Made by a program: the position numbers and the translations under genes. From Bacillota bacterium (GTDB lineage Bacteria; Bacillota; Clostridia; Lachnospirales; Lachnospiraceae), in NCBI GenBank assembly GCA_023423045.1, contig JAFAGA010000087.1, positions 1 through 28,044 of the forward strand: DNA of 28,044 nucleotides, read 5' to 3'. The notes beneath the pieces were generated by a model. That model worked only from the letters and a program-made list of their open reading frames with translations, did no database searches and had not been told where the DNA came from. Shown in pieces: positions 8,284 through 14,849 of the stretch (positions within the stretch are counted from its first letter, which is position 1; every line of letters starts with the position of its first letter).

Positions 8284-8787
8284 ATGCAGGAACAGGATAG
8301 ACAGGAGAACGAAGCAAAGAACAGCCTTGTACCCCGTGATAAGGGCGAATTATTAGCAAAGCAGGAGATTGTAAGCCGCTCGGTGGCCAGGAATCTGGTC
8401 CGGGAAGCAATTGAAGCGATGAAGAATTCTTATGCTCCCTATTCTCATCACCATGTGGGAGCCGCACTTTTAACCAAGAGTCAAAAGATATATCGGGGAT
8501 GCAATGTCGAAAGCGCATCCTACACACCCACCAGCTGTGCGGAGCGTACGGCATTTTGTAAAGCGGTCAGTGAAGGTGACAGAGAATTCTCCGCAATTGC
8601 TGTTGTCGGTGGAAAGGACGGTGTCCTTAAGGATTTTTGTCCTCCATGCGGCGTCTGCCGCCAGGTGATGAGAGAGTTTGCAGATCCGAAGAGCTTTCTC
8701 GTGATATTGGCAAGATCGGAGGAGGATTATCTGGTATTCTTCCTTGAGGAACTCCTTCCCCTGAGCTTTGGGCCGGAGAATTTGTAA
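8284..8787 (+). CDS. cdd: Cytidine deaminase with N-terminal extension
   Basis: A 167-residue zinc enzyme that converts cytidine and deoxycytidine to (deoxy)uridine in pyrimidine salvage. Zinc ligands are Cys85 (in SCAERTAF, with catalytic Glu87), Cys122 and Cys125 (in CPPCGVCRQVM). The substrate-binding NVESASYTPT and the YAPYSHHHVGAALL opening are also typical. The family is usually about 130 residues; here roughly 35 extra charged residues precede the domain. The start is nevertheless well placed, with GGGAGG seven nucleotides before the ATG. It closes the deoD-deoC-cdd cluster. A weak inverted repeat (CAGCC/GGCTG, just after the stop) has no T run, so where the transcript ends is not clear. 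Confidence 0.93.
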   Translation: MQEQDRQENEAKNSLVPRDKGELLAKQEIVSRSVARNLVREAIEAMKNSYAPYSHHHVGAALLTKSQKIYRGCNVESASYTPTSCAERTAFCKAVSEGDREFSAIAVVGGKDGVLKDFCPPCGVCRQVMREFADPKSFLVILARSEEDYLVFFLEELLPLSFGPENL

Positions 8788-9132
8788 TCTGATTATTTTC
8801 AGCCCGTTTTACGGCTGCCTTCTGGTGGGATAAATATGGAGCAAGAATGTAGAGAGATAATATATGTAATTTTTGGAAACTTGGAAAGAACATATTTACT
8901 GGGGTTCAAGAGTTGTTGGCTGTGCTGAAAGGTACTTGATTTGATAGGATAAGTAACAGATAAGTGACAAACATGAAACACGAAAGCAATTTAAAAGACA
9001 AATATTGGATTTTTTATAGGATGTTTTTCAGATGGATTTTTCTGTTTGTATAGACATCCTTTCTTTTTGTGGAAATATTCATTTGATATTTCTCCTTTGC
9101 ATTTGCTGGTAGCCTATAAGTATCGATTGCTA
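8788..9132. other. AT-rich non-coding stretch at the left edge of the island
   Basis: No gene is supported here. Short reading frames on both strands lack ribosome sites. Base composition turns AT-rich shortly after cdd and remains so until about 11990. The only structure seen is the hairpin at 9018-9060. Confidence 0.5.
9018..9068 (+). terminator. Possible terminator within the island
   Basis: AGGATGT (9018-9024) pairs with ACATCCT (9054-9060), with a small CAGA/TCTG hairpin inside, and is followed by TTCTTTTT. It could end the transcript coming from cdd. The stem is short for its loop, so this is tentative. Confidence 0.4.
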
Positions 9133-9460
9133 TTAAAGCATGTTGATATTTTTTACTAATACTTTGACATCCATATGAGTATAGGCTTTCGGTCACGTCT
9201 GATTTGATATGAGCATCACCGATAATATGGAGGTACAGATATGCCTGCATCAGTGTGGAGTGTTTTCAATACCTAAGTTTCCAAATGGTTTGAAGTAGCT
9301 GTTATAGTAATTTTGATATATAAACTTCTTGCTGACTTCGGTATGTAAAAAAAAACTTTGAAATGGTGTAATCGTTGCATTTGTTTATAAAATGGTAAAA
9401 CCTTGCCAGCGATAGGAACTTTACGAATCCCATTATAGTGGTTTAAGGCACATTCATAAA
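9133..9460 (-). pseudogene. Decayed tyrosine recombinase (phage/ICE-type integrase), C-terminal part
   Basis: No continuous frame remains, but reading the minus strand in shifting frames recovers the C-terminal catalytic domain of a tyrosine integrase in the right order. GIRKVPIAGKVLPFYK (around 9430) is the mid-domain segment. YFKPFGNLGIENTPH is followed by a TGA stop where the family has Asp, then CRHICTS, the Arg-box. HIIGDAHIKSDVTE (usually IxGHxx) comes next in another frame, and then KAYTHMDVKVLVKNINML, containing the catalytic-Tyr motif YTH, in the earlier frame. At least one in-frame stop, frameshifts and a probable internal deletion make it non-functional. The 78-codon open frame at 9014-9250 is one frame of this remnant rather than a separate gene. 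It implies that the island arrived on an integrative element. Confidence 0.8.
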
Positions 9461-9595
9461 TCTGATTATATAAATATATTTGAGGTTAAGGTCAAGTTGT
9501 CATAATTGATTTTACTTTTTTACCTAGGCGCATGCAAAAAATGTGTATTCCGTAAATGATATATTGACTTATTAATAGAAAACATGAAAAAATAG
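9461..9595. other. AT-rich spacer upstream of the defence module
   Basis: No reading frame with a ribosome site is seen. It may contain the more decayed N-terminal part of the integrase, but I could not recognise any of it. Confidence 0.4.
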
Positions 9596-9635
9596 TTGAT
9601 ATAATTTAAAATTATGTTATAATTTATAACATAAT
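9596..9635 (+). promoter_or_regulatory. Promoter with 25-bp palindromic operator-like site
   Basis: TTGATA (9596-9601) and TATAAT (9618-9623) are spaced 16 nt and point to the ATPase gene. The -10 sits within a perfect palindrome at 9611-9635 made of two 12-nt arms, ATTATGTTATAA and TTATAACATAAT, around a central T. A dimeric repressor binding here would cover the -10. No repressor gene lies beside it in this window. Confidence 0.7.
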
Positions 9636-9674
9636 AGCATATAATATGTGTATAAAACATGAAGGAGTGATAAA

Positions 9675-11003
9675 ATGTTTACACGTGTAAAAATTAAAAA
9701 TTATAAATCTCTAATTAATTTGGACGTTGATTTATCTGCGAAGAAAAAACAAGCAAAACCACTGATTATTATCTATGGAGAAAATGGAGTAGGAAAATCA
9801 AATTTTGCGACAGTATTTTATACCTTATGTGAATCTTTGAGAACTATGTCAATAAAGACACGATTACAAAAGTTGATTGACGGGGAAGAAGCAGAATCAA
9901 AAGATTTACTATCTGATGAAAACTTCAGAAAATTTGTCGCTAGGAATTTAAAAGATACTGAATCGATTATTAAAAGTTGTAAAACAATTAATTCATCTGA
10001 AAATATGGCGCTTGAATTTGAATTTGTGATTGAAAATAAAAATGGAAAATATTTAATAGAGTATGACAATAGTAAAATTGTCCATGAAAAATTAGAATAT
10101 GTGTTAAATAAGAATAGGACTTTGTTTTTTGAAATAGTTGAGAATGAAATTAAAGTTAATGAAAAAATATTTACAGATAATATATATTTTAAAGAATTTT
10201 ATGATTTACTAGAAAAATATAATGGTAAACATAGTTTTTTATCTATTCTTGTATTTGAGAATGAAGATAAAGCGGAAAGATATGTTAGTCGAAGAATTAA
10301 TGAACGTCTTTATGAAGTAATGGCATCGTTTATGACGATGTCCATACGTGTAAAATCAGGATATCATTCAGAAAAAGGAAATATGGGTGTTAGCCATGAA
10401 ATATTAACGGATCTTGATAAGGGGGTAATATCTATCGAAAATGAAGAAGAGTTAAATAGAGCGGAAAGAATGGTAAATGAATTTTTTACGTTGGCATATT
10501 CAGATATTAAAGAAGCATACTATAAACGAGAAAAAAACGACGAAAATATAAAATATAGTCTTTTTTTTAGAAAAATGATATATGGTAAAATCGTTGATGT
10601 TGACTATGAATTAGAATCTACAGGAACCCAACATCTTTTACAAGTAATGCCATTTTTATTAATGAGTGTTGAGGGGCAGACGGTTATTATTGATGAGTTA
10701 GATACAGGTATCCATGATTTGCTTATAAATAATATTTTGCGTAACCTTTCTGACTCAATTAGAGGACAATTAATTATTACAACACACAATACTATGCTTT
10801 TGGAATCAGATATTAATACGGAATATATCTATACATTTGTCGTGGATAAAGATGCAAATAAAGAATTAATACCGATTGTAAACTTTGAAGATAGAACACA
10901 TCCAAATTTAAACTATCGCAATAGATATTTAAAAGGCATGTATGGAGGAGTACCAGTCACTAGAGATCTTGATTTTGATGAGCTATTAGAAATGATGGAA
11001 TAG
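9675..11003 (+). CDS. OLD/AAA_15-like ATPase of a two-gene defence module (AbiL/PARIS-like)
   Basis: A 442-residue SMC/OLD-type ATPase. MFTRVKIKNYKSLINLDV is the usual N-terminal strand-turn of the AAA_15/AAA_21 families, followed by Walker A GENGVGKSN (residues 35-43). A long, charged, helical insert separates it from the C-terminal lobe: ABC-signature-like ESTGTQHLL (314-322), Walker B TVIIDELDTG (Asp340, Glu341) and switch His371 in TTHNTMLL. Such ATPases paired with a TOPRIM or RloB-like partner sense infection and trigger abortive responses in OLD, PARIS, Gabija and AbiL systems. The start follows GAAGGAGTG. The gene is much richer in A/T than its flanks, uses AAA/AAT/ATA codons heavily, and lies 10 bp before its partner. 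Defence function is inference from architecture and context. Confidence 0.82.
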   Translation: MFTRVKIKNYKSLINLDVDLSAKKKQAKPLIIIYGENGVGKSNFATVFYTLCESLRTMSIKTRLQKLIDGEEAESKDLLSDENFRKFVARNLKDTESIIKSCKTINSSENMALEFEFVIENKNGKYLIEYDNSKIVHEKLEYVLNKNRTLFFEIVENEIKVNEKIFTDNIYFKEFYDLLEKYNGKHSFLSILVFENEDKAERYVSRRINERLYEVMASFMTMSIRVKSGYHSEKGNMGVSHEILTDLDKGVISIENEEELNRAERMVNEFFTLAYSDIKEAYYKREKNDENIKYSLFFRKMIYGKIVDVDYELESTGTQHLLQVMPFLLMSVEGQTVIIDELDTGIHDLLINNILRNLSDSIRGQLIITTHNTMLLESDINTEYIYTFVVDKDANKELIPIVNFEDRTHPNLNYRNRYLKGMYGGVPVTRDLDFDELLEMME

Positions 11004-11013
11004 GAGGGAAAGA

Positions 11014-11613
11014 ATGGCAAAACTTAAGCCCTGCTATCTAAAAGCACTTGTAATTGTACACGGAAAATCTGAAAAAGAGATATGTGATTACATTAAGTCT
11101 AATTTGAGATTAAAAATGGAAGTGATAAGTGATAAAAAAGGTGAAAAATCAATACAAATTACGAGTTTAATGCATGTTTTGAATGATTCAAGATTTCAAT
11201 CTCTGGATGTTTTCTTAGAATACTATGATGACGTAGAAATTGTACTTGAAAAAAAGAAAAAGAAGTTATCTTCAGATTTTAAGATTTTTATAATAATGGA
11301 TACAGACGATTGCACCGCCAAGCAAAAGGAAGATTATATAAATAAATCAATGTTTAAGAATCATTGGGCTTATGATTATATTGTTCCAATATATAACAAT
11401 CCTTCTCTAGAAGATGTGTTGATGAAAGCCAAAATTCCTTTTGAGAAAAAAGGAGATGAACGTAAAAAAGAATACATTAAAATTTTTCCAACCAATAGCA
11501 AATATACTGTATGTGAAGAGGCGGAATTAAGTACATTTTGCGTAAATTTGAGATTGGTCAATGATACAAATATGAATGAATTTATTGAGTTTTGCTTGGG
11601 AAAAACCTATTAG
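11014..11613 (+). CDS. TOPRIM/RloB-like effector partner of the ATPase
   Basis: A 199-residue protein starting 10 bp after the ATPase stop with its own GGAGGG site, so the two are co-translated. LKALVIVHGKSEKEICDYI (from residue 9) and FKIFIIMDTDDC (Asp96, Asp98, Asp99) are the two metal-binding motifs of a TOPRIM-like fold, as in RloB and OLD-type nucleases. The first motif usually reads xEGxxE; here His16 occupies the first Glu position and Glu20 the second. SNLRLKMEVISDKKGEKSIQ and the C-terminal EFIEFCLG are not catalytic motifs that I recognise. By analogy with AbiL, PARIS and OLD pairs it would be a nuclease released or activated by the ATPase. Membership in the AbiL-type rather than the PARIS type is a guess from size and the RloB-like opening. 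Confidence 0.72.
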   Translation: MAKLKPCYLKALVIVHGKSEKEICDYIKSNLRLKMEVISDKKGEKSIQITSLMHVLNDSRFQSLDVFLEYYDDVEIVLEKKKKKLSSDFKIFIIMDTDDCTAKQKEDYINKSMFKNHWAYDYIVPIYNNPSLEDVLMKAKIPFEKKGDERKKEYIKIFPTNSKYTVCEEAELSTFCVNLRLVNDTNMNEFIEFCLGKTY

Positions 11614-11829
11614 ACGGGAGAAAAAATTGAAGGATAGAATCGCTATATCAAATATATATATATTACATAGAGATATAAAAAAAGATTTAGTTGTATAATC
11701 AGGATAATTTATATTTATAAGATATTTTACAATTTTAGGCGAGAATCCTACAATATTTGAATTTGACATTGGTAATGAATACTCTAAATACTAATTTGAA
11801 TAATATAAAGAGTAAAAGCTGAGAGAATA
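11614..11829. other. AT-rich spacer with a 23-codon reading frame
   Basis: No full gene. A TTG at 11627 with GGGAG six nucleotides upstream opens a 23-codon frame ending at 11698 (begins MKDRIAISNIYILH). It could be the stub of a lost third gene of the module or chance. Nothing else is seen. Confidence 0.35.
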
Positions 11830-11955
11830 ATGGGGGGAACGTCAAAAGGGGCTATTGTACAAGCAGTGTTTTTATTATTTGGGAATATATATGCAGTTCT
11901 GCCGAAGCAGGAAAACAATAGGCCGGGTGCTGGAGTGGAGAGAGCTCATAATTAA
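11830..11955 (+). CDS. Possible 41-residue hydrophobic small protein
   Basis: An ATG-initiated frame of 41 codons. It opens MGGTSKGAIVQAVFLLFGNI, which includes a hydrophobic stretch long enough to enter a membrane, and has a polar Gly/Arg-containing tail ending in GVERAHN. A weak GAGAG lies 4-5 nt before the ATG. Base composition rises back toward that of the surrounding chromosome here, so it lies at the right edge of the island. It may be a real small protein or a fragment left by insertion of the island. I do not recognise it. Confidence 0.3.
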   Translation: MGGTSKGAIVQAVFLLFGNIYAVLPKQENNRPGAGVERAHN

Positions 11956-12020
11956 CAGGAATAATTAGCATTAGATTTTGTTATGAATGAAACGTGGCTC
12001 TGCCGGGGATTTGCGCTTCC

Positions 12021-12045
12021 ATATTCAAATTGAATATGTTATACT
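12021..12045 (+). promoter_or_regulatory. 17-bp palindrome beside a TATACT box upstream of glyA
   Basis: ATATTCAA-A-TTGAATAT (12021-12037) is a perfect palindrome ending three bases before TATACT (12040-12045), a likely -10. It would cover the spacer of that promoter, so it may be an operator. The -35 is not clear. Confidence 0.5.
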
Positions 12046-12084
12046 TATACGCAGTAAAGGCTTAACGGAGGAAAGTGCAACGTG

Positions 12085-12117
12085 ATGCGGTGCAGCGGGA
12101 TATCTTCGGCTGCATAA
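12085..12117 (+). CDS. Possible leader peptide upstream of glyA
   Basis: ATG at 12085 (GTG at 12082 in frame) opens a ten-codon frame, MRCSGISSAA, ending 24 nt before the glyA ATG. GGAGG at 12067-12071 is its ribosome site, 10 nt from the GTG and 13 from the ATG. Three of ten codons are serine and one each glycine and cysteine, which is suggestive for a gene making glycine from serine, but no terminator hairpin lies between. TGCAGC/GCTGCA (12091-12096 and 12109-12114) pairs within the frame. Confidence 0.3.
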   Translation: MRCSGISSAA

Positions 12118-12141
12118 TTATACCGGAAAGGAAATGAAAAA

Positions 12142-13380
12142 ATGTACTCATTTGAAGACGTAAAATCATTTGATCCTGAACTTGCGGAGGCAATATTACT
12201 GGAAACAGGACGGCAGAACAGTCATATCGAATTAATTGCTTCCGAAAACTTTGTAAGTAAGACTGTCATGGCGGCGATGGGAAGCCAGTTAACCAATAAG
12301 TATGCGGAAGGGTATCCCGGAAAAAGATATTATGGCGGCTGTGAATATGTGGATATAGCGGAAAATCTTGCAATCGAGAGGGCAAAGGAATTGTTTGGCT
12401 GCACCTATGCCAATGTTCAGCCCCATTCCGGTGCCCAGGCCAATATGGCCGTATTTTTTGCGCTGCTTCAGCCCGGGGATACGGTGCTGGGAATGAACCT
12501 TGCCCATGGCGGACATTTGACCCATGGAAGCCCGGTGAACATGAGCGGTGCCTATTATAAGATTGTGCCCTACGGAGTAAATGACCAGGGCTATATTGAT
12601 TATGACGAGGTAAGAAGAATTGCGAAGGAATGCAAGCCGAAGCTGATTATTGCAGGTGCCAGCGCCTACGCCAGAAAGATAGATTTTAAAGTCTTCCGGG
12701 AGATTGCCGATGAGGTCGGGGCCTTCCTGATGGTGGATATGGCTCATATTGCGGGACTGGTAGCAGCTGGCTGTCATGAGAGTCCCATTCCGTACGCTCA
12801 TGTCACGACAACCACCACTCATAAGACGCTGAGAGGGCCCAGAGGCGGCATGATATTATCCAGTGCCGAGTTTGCGGAGGAGTATAAGTTGAATAAGGCG
12901 GTATTCCCCGGAATCCAGGGAGGACCCTTAATGCATGTAATCGCTGCCAAGGCGGTGTGCTTTAAAGAAGCGCTGGAGCCCGGCTTCAAAGTATATGCGC
13001 AGCAGGTTGTGGAGAATGCGCAGGCGCTTGCACATGGCTTGATGAAGCGTGGCTTCAACCTGGTGTCCGGAGGTACGGACAATCATCTGATGCTGGTGGA
13101 TCTTCAGAACATGGGTGTAACCGGCAAGGATACGGAGAAGCTTCTGGATACGGCGAACATCACCTGCAATAAGAATTCGATCCCCAATGATCCTGCTTCA
13201 CCCTTTGTAACCAGCGGTATCCGCCTTGGAACGGCGGCGGTGACCACCAGAGGCATGAATGCCGAGGATATGGATGTGATTGCGGAAGCGATTCATTTGC
13301 TGATTAAGGATGTGGAGACAAATAAGGTCAAAGCGATGGAGCTGGTGAAGGCTTTAACTGATAAATATCCCTTGTATTAG
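12142..13380 (+). CDS. glyA: Serine hydroxymethyltransferase
   Basis: A 412-residue PLP enzyme that interconverts serine plus tetrahydrofolate with glycine plus 5,10-methylene-tetrahydrofolate, the main source of one-carbon units. Hallmarks include ELIASENFVS, NKYAEGYPGKRYYGG, the PLP-phosphate segment VQPHSGAQAN, DMAHIAGLVAAG and the Schiff-base motif TTTTHKTLRGPRGG with Lys228. Length equals the bacterial norm. The start follows GGAAAGGAAATG with good spacing. It is probably monocistronic: promoter elements at 12021-12045 and a strong terminator at 13548-13580 bracket it. Normal codon use returns here after the AT-rich island. Confidence 0.97.
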   Translation: MYSFEDVKSFDPELAEAILLETGRQNSHIELIASENFVSKTVMAAMGSQLTNKYAEGYPGKRYYGGCEYVDIAENLAIERAKELFGCTYANVQPHSGAQANMAVFFALLQPGDTVLGMNLAHGGHLTHGSPVNMSGAYYKIVPYGVNDQGYIDYDEVRRIAKECKPKLIIAGASAYARKIDFKVFREIADEVGAFLMVDMAHIAGLVAAGCHESPIPYAHVTTTTTHKTLRGPRGGMILSSAEFAEEYKLNKAVFPGIQGGPLMHVIAAKAVCFKEALEPGFKVYAQQVVENAQALAHGLMKRGFNLVSGGTDNHLMLVDLQNMGVTGKDTEKLLDTANITCNKNSIPNDPASPFVTSGIRLGTAAVTTRGMNAEDMDVIAEAIHLLIKDVETNKVKAMELVKALTDKYPLY

Positions 13381-13424
13381 TAATCGGGGGAGCAGGAAGC
13401 AGCGATCCAATACGGAAGCAATGA

Positions 13425-13529
13425 GATAAGTAACCAACAGATAGACAGCTAGTAGACAGGCAGTTGGCAGATAGACAGTCAACTGATGGACAGTCACCTA
13501 ATACGCAGTCAACTGATGGTCGGTCAACT
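13425..13529 (+). repeat. 15-bp tandem repeat, about seven degenerate units
   Basis: After the glyA stop the sequence falls into 15-bp units beginning GATA or GATG, with consensus near GATRGACAGTCAACT. The best copies start at 13470, 13485, 13500 and 13515; CAGTCAACTGATGG occurs exactly at 13476 and again 30 bp later. The earliest units (13425, 13440, 13455) are more diverged. It lies in the untranslated tail of the glyA transcript, before its terminator. A variable-number repeat is likely. Confidence 0.8.
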
Positions 13530-13547
13530 GATATAGGATATATATGA

Positions 13548-13580
13548 AAGAGAACGCTAACACTTGCGTTCTCTTTTTTT
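13548..13580 (+). terminator. Rho-independent terminator after glyA
   Basis: A 10-bp perfect stem, AAGAGAACGC (13548-13557) with GCGTTCTCTT (13566-13575), has an 8-nt loop and runs into a seven-T tract. Confidence 0.93.
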
Positions 13581-13590
13581 GCCCCTTACA

Positions 13591-13619
13591 TTGACAATAA
13601 AACCTTGGATTGATATAGT
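13591..13619 (+). promoter_or_regulatory. Strong sigma-A promoter for the AraC-type regulator
   Basis: TTGACA (13591-13596), a 17-nt spacer and TATAGT (13614-13619) are close to the consensus. Transcription would start near 13626, giving a leader of about 127 nt. A ten-codon frame in that leader (13649-13681, MKYELKYLYI) has only a weak ribosome site and may be chance. Confidence 0.82.
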
Positions 13620-13752
13620 AACTATAAAATATAAAGTGGGTGATTGCCATGAAATACGAACTTAAATATTTATATATATAATCAAAACAAGGAAGCATTG
13701 AGAAAGAGGATGGCTGTTTTTCATAAAATTCTTTTTATAACGGAGGTGTGCC

Positions 13753-14712
13753 ATGGACTTATCCCTGCTGGAGCAGCTTAGGGAAATTACTGCCGAGGAA
13801 CAGGATATCCTGGATGGCAGGACCCAGATTAATAAGGAAATCTATACGAACGGCTCTTCCTTTGTGATCGATAACCGGAGGCTTCTGGAGAAAGGAAAGT
13901 TGATCCGGGTTCGCACCCATACCCGCTTTGTCCATTTTCCGAAGCACACCCATAATTATGTAGAGGTCATCTACATGTGTGAGGGAGAGACCACACATAT
14001 CATCAATGGGGAAGAGGTACGGCTTAAGAAGGGGGAATTGCTGTTCCTGAACCAGAATGCGGCACAGGAGATACTGCCGGCCGGACTGGAGGATATTGCG
14101 GTGAATTTTATCATTCTGCCGGAGTTCTTTGACCAGGCATTGTTGATGATCGGAGAGGAAGAAAATCTGATCCGTGAATTTATCATCGGCTGTCTTCGAA
14201 GTGAGGATGACAAGGTAAGCTTCCTGCATTTTAAGGTGTCGGAAGTGCTGCCGGTTCAGAATTTGGTCGAGAACCTGATTTGGACCTTGAAGAACAACCA
14301 GCAAAATAACCGGAGTATTAACCAGGTTACCATGGGACTCTTATTTCTTCAGCTTATGAATCATACGGACAAGGTAACGGTGGGCAAGGACCGGTTGGAA
14401 CAGGAGCTTATGCTGGCGGTACTACGTTTTGTTGAGGAGCATTATAGGGAGGGGCAGTTGTCACAGCTGGCCCGTGAGCTTCATTATGACCTGTACTGGC
14501 TGAGCCGGATGGTCAAAAAGCTGACGAACAAAACCTACACGGAGCTGGTGCAAACCAAGAGACTAAATCAGGCGGCGTATCTTCTGGGTACGACTGGAAT
14601 GACTGTTGCGGATGTTGGTATGGCGGTGGGATACGACAATTTAAGTTATTTTCACCGCCTCTTCAGAGCGAAATACGGGGTATCCCCAAAGGAGTATCGG
14701 AACTGCAAATAA
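13753..14712 (+). CDS. AraC family transcriptional regulator (cupin sensor plus HTH)
   Basis: A 319-residue DNA-binding protein. The N-terminal half has an AraC-type cupin (HFPKHTHNYVEVIYMCEGETT, then INGEEVRLKKGELLFLNQNA), which in this family binds a sugar or related ligand. The C-terminal 100 residues are the double helix-turn-helix: first HTH around QLSQLARELHYDLYWLSRMV, second around MTVADVGMAVGYDNLSYFHR, ending with the family signature FRAKYGVSPKEYR. ACGGAGGTG precedes the ATG. It lies 137 bp upstream of rhaA on the same strand, so a role as rhamnose-responsive regulator of rhaA (RhaR/RhaS-like) is likely but is inference. It has its own promoter and an imperfect terminator, so the two are not simply one transcript. 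Confidence 0.92.
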   Translation: MDLSLLEQLREITAEEQDILDGRTQINKEIYTNGSSFVIDNRRLLEKGKLIRVRTHTRFVHFPKHTHNYVEVIYMCEGETTHIINGEEVRLKKGELLFLNQNAAQEILPAGLEDIAVNFIILPEFFDQALLMIGEEENLIREFIIGCLRSEDDKVSFLHFKVSEVLPVQNLVENLIWTLKNNQQNNRSINQVTMGLLFLQLMNHTDKVTVGKDRLEQELMLAVLRFVEEHYREGQLSQLARELHYDLYWLSRMVKKLTNKTYTELVQTKRLNQAAYLLGTTGMTVADVGMAVGYDNLSYFHRLFRAKYGVSPKEYRNCK

Positions 14713-14747
14713 GGACACTTTTTTATGCAAAAGGTGTTCTTTTTTTG
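14713..14747 (+). terminator. Terminator between the AraC regulator and rhaA
   Basis: GGACACTTTT (14713-14722) pairs imperfectly with AAAAGGTGTTC (14729-14739), followed by seven Ts. A TATAGT box at 14772-14777 downstream may be the -10 of rhaA, with a poor -35 near 14748, as expected for an activator-dependent promoter. Confidence 0.6.
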
Positions 14748-14849
14748 TTCGTATTCTTGGTATATTATTGATATAGTGGCGGAGGGCATGGCAGGAACGG
14801 CAGCTATTTGATCATTGACCATAGATTTTCTATTGAAGGAGGATATGAT

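Noticed and set aside
9014..9250. Independent 78-codon gene on the minus strand
   Set aside because: No ribosome site; its residues match the integrase remnant when combined with the neighbouring frame.
12001..12141. Glycine, THF or T-box riboswitch ahead of glyA
   Set aside because: None of the conserved motifs of these classes (for example the T-box TGGNACCGCG-like sequence) is present.
14808..14849. ATG-frame extension of rhaA to 14808
   Set aside because: No ribosome site there, while GAAGGAGG lies directly before 14850.
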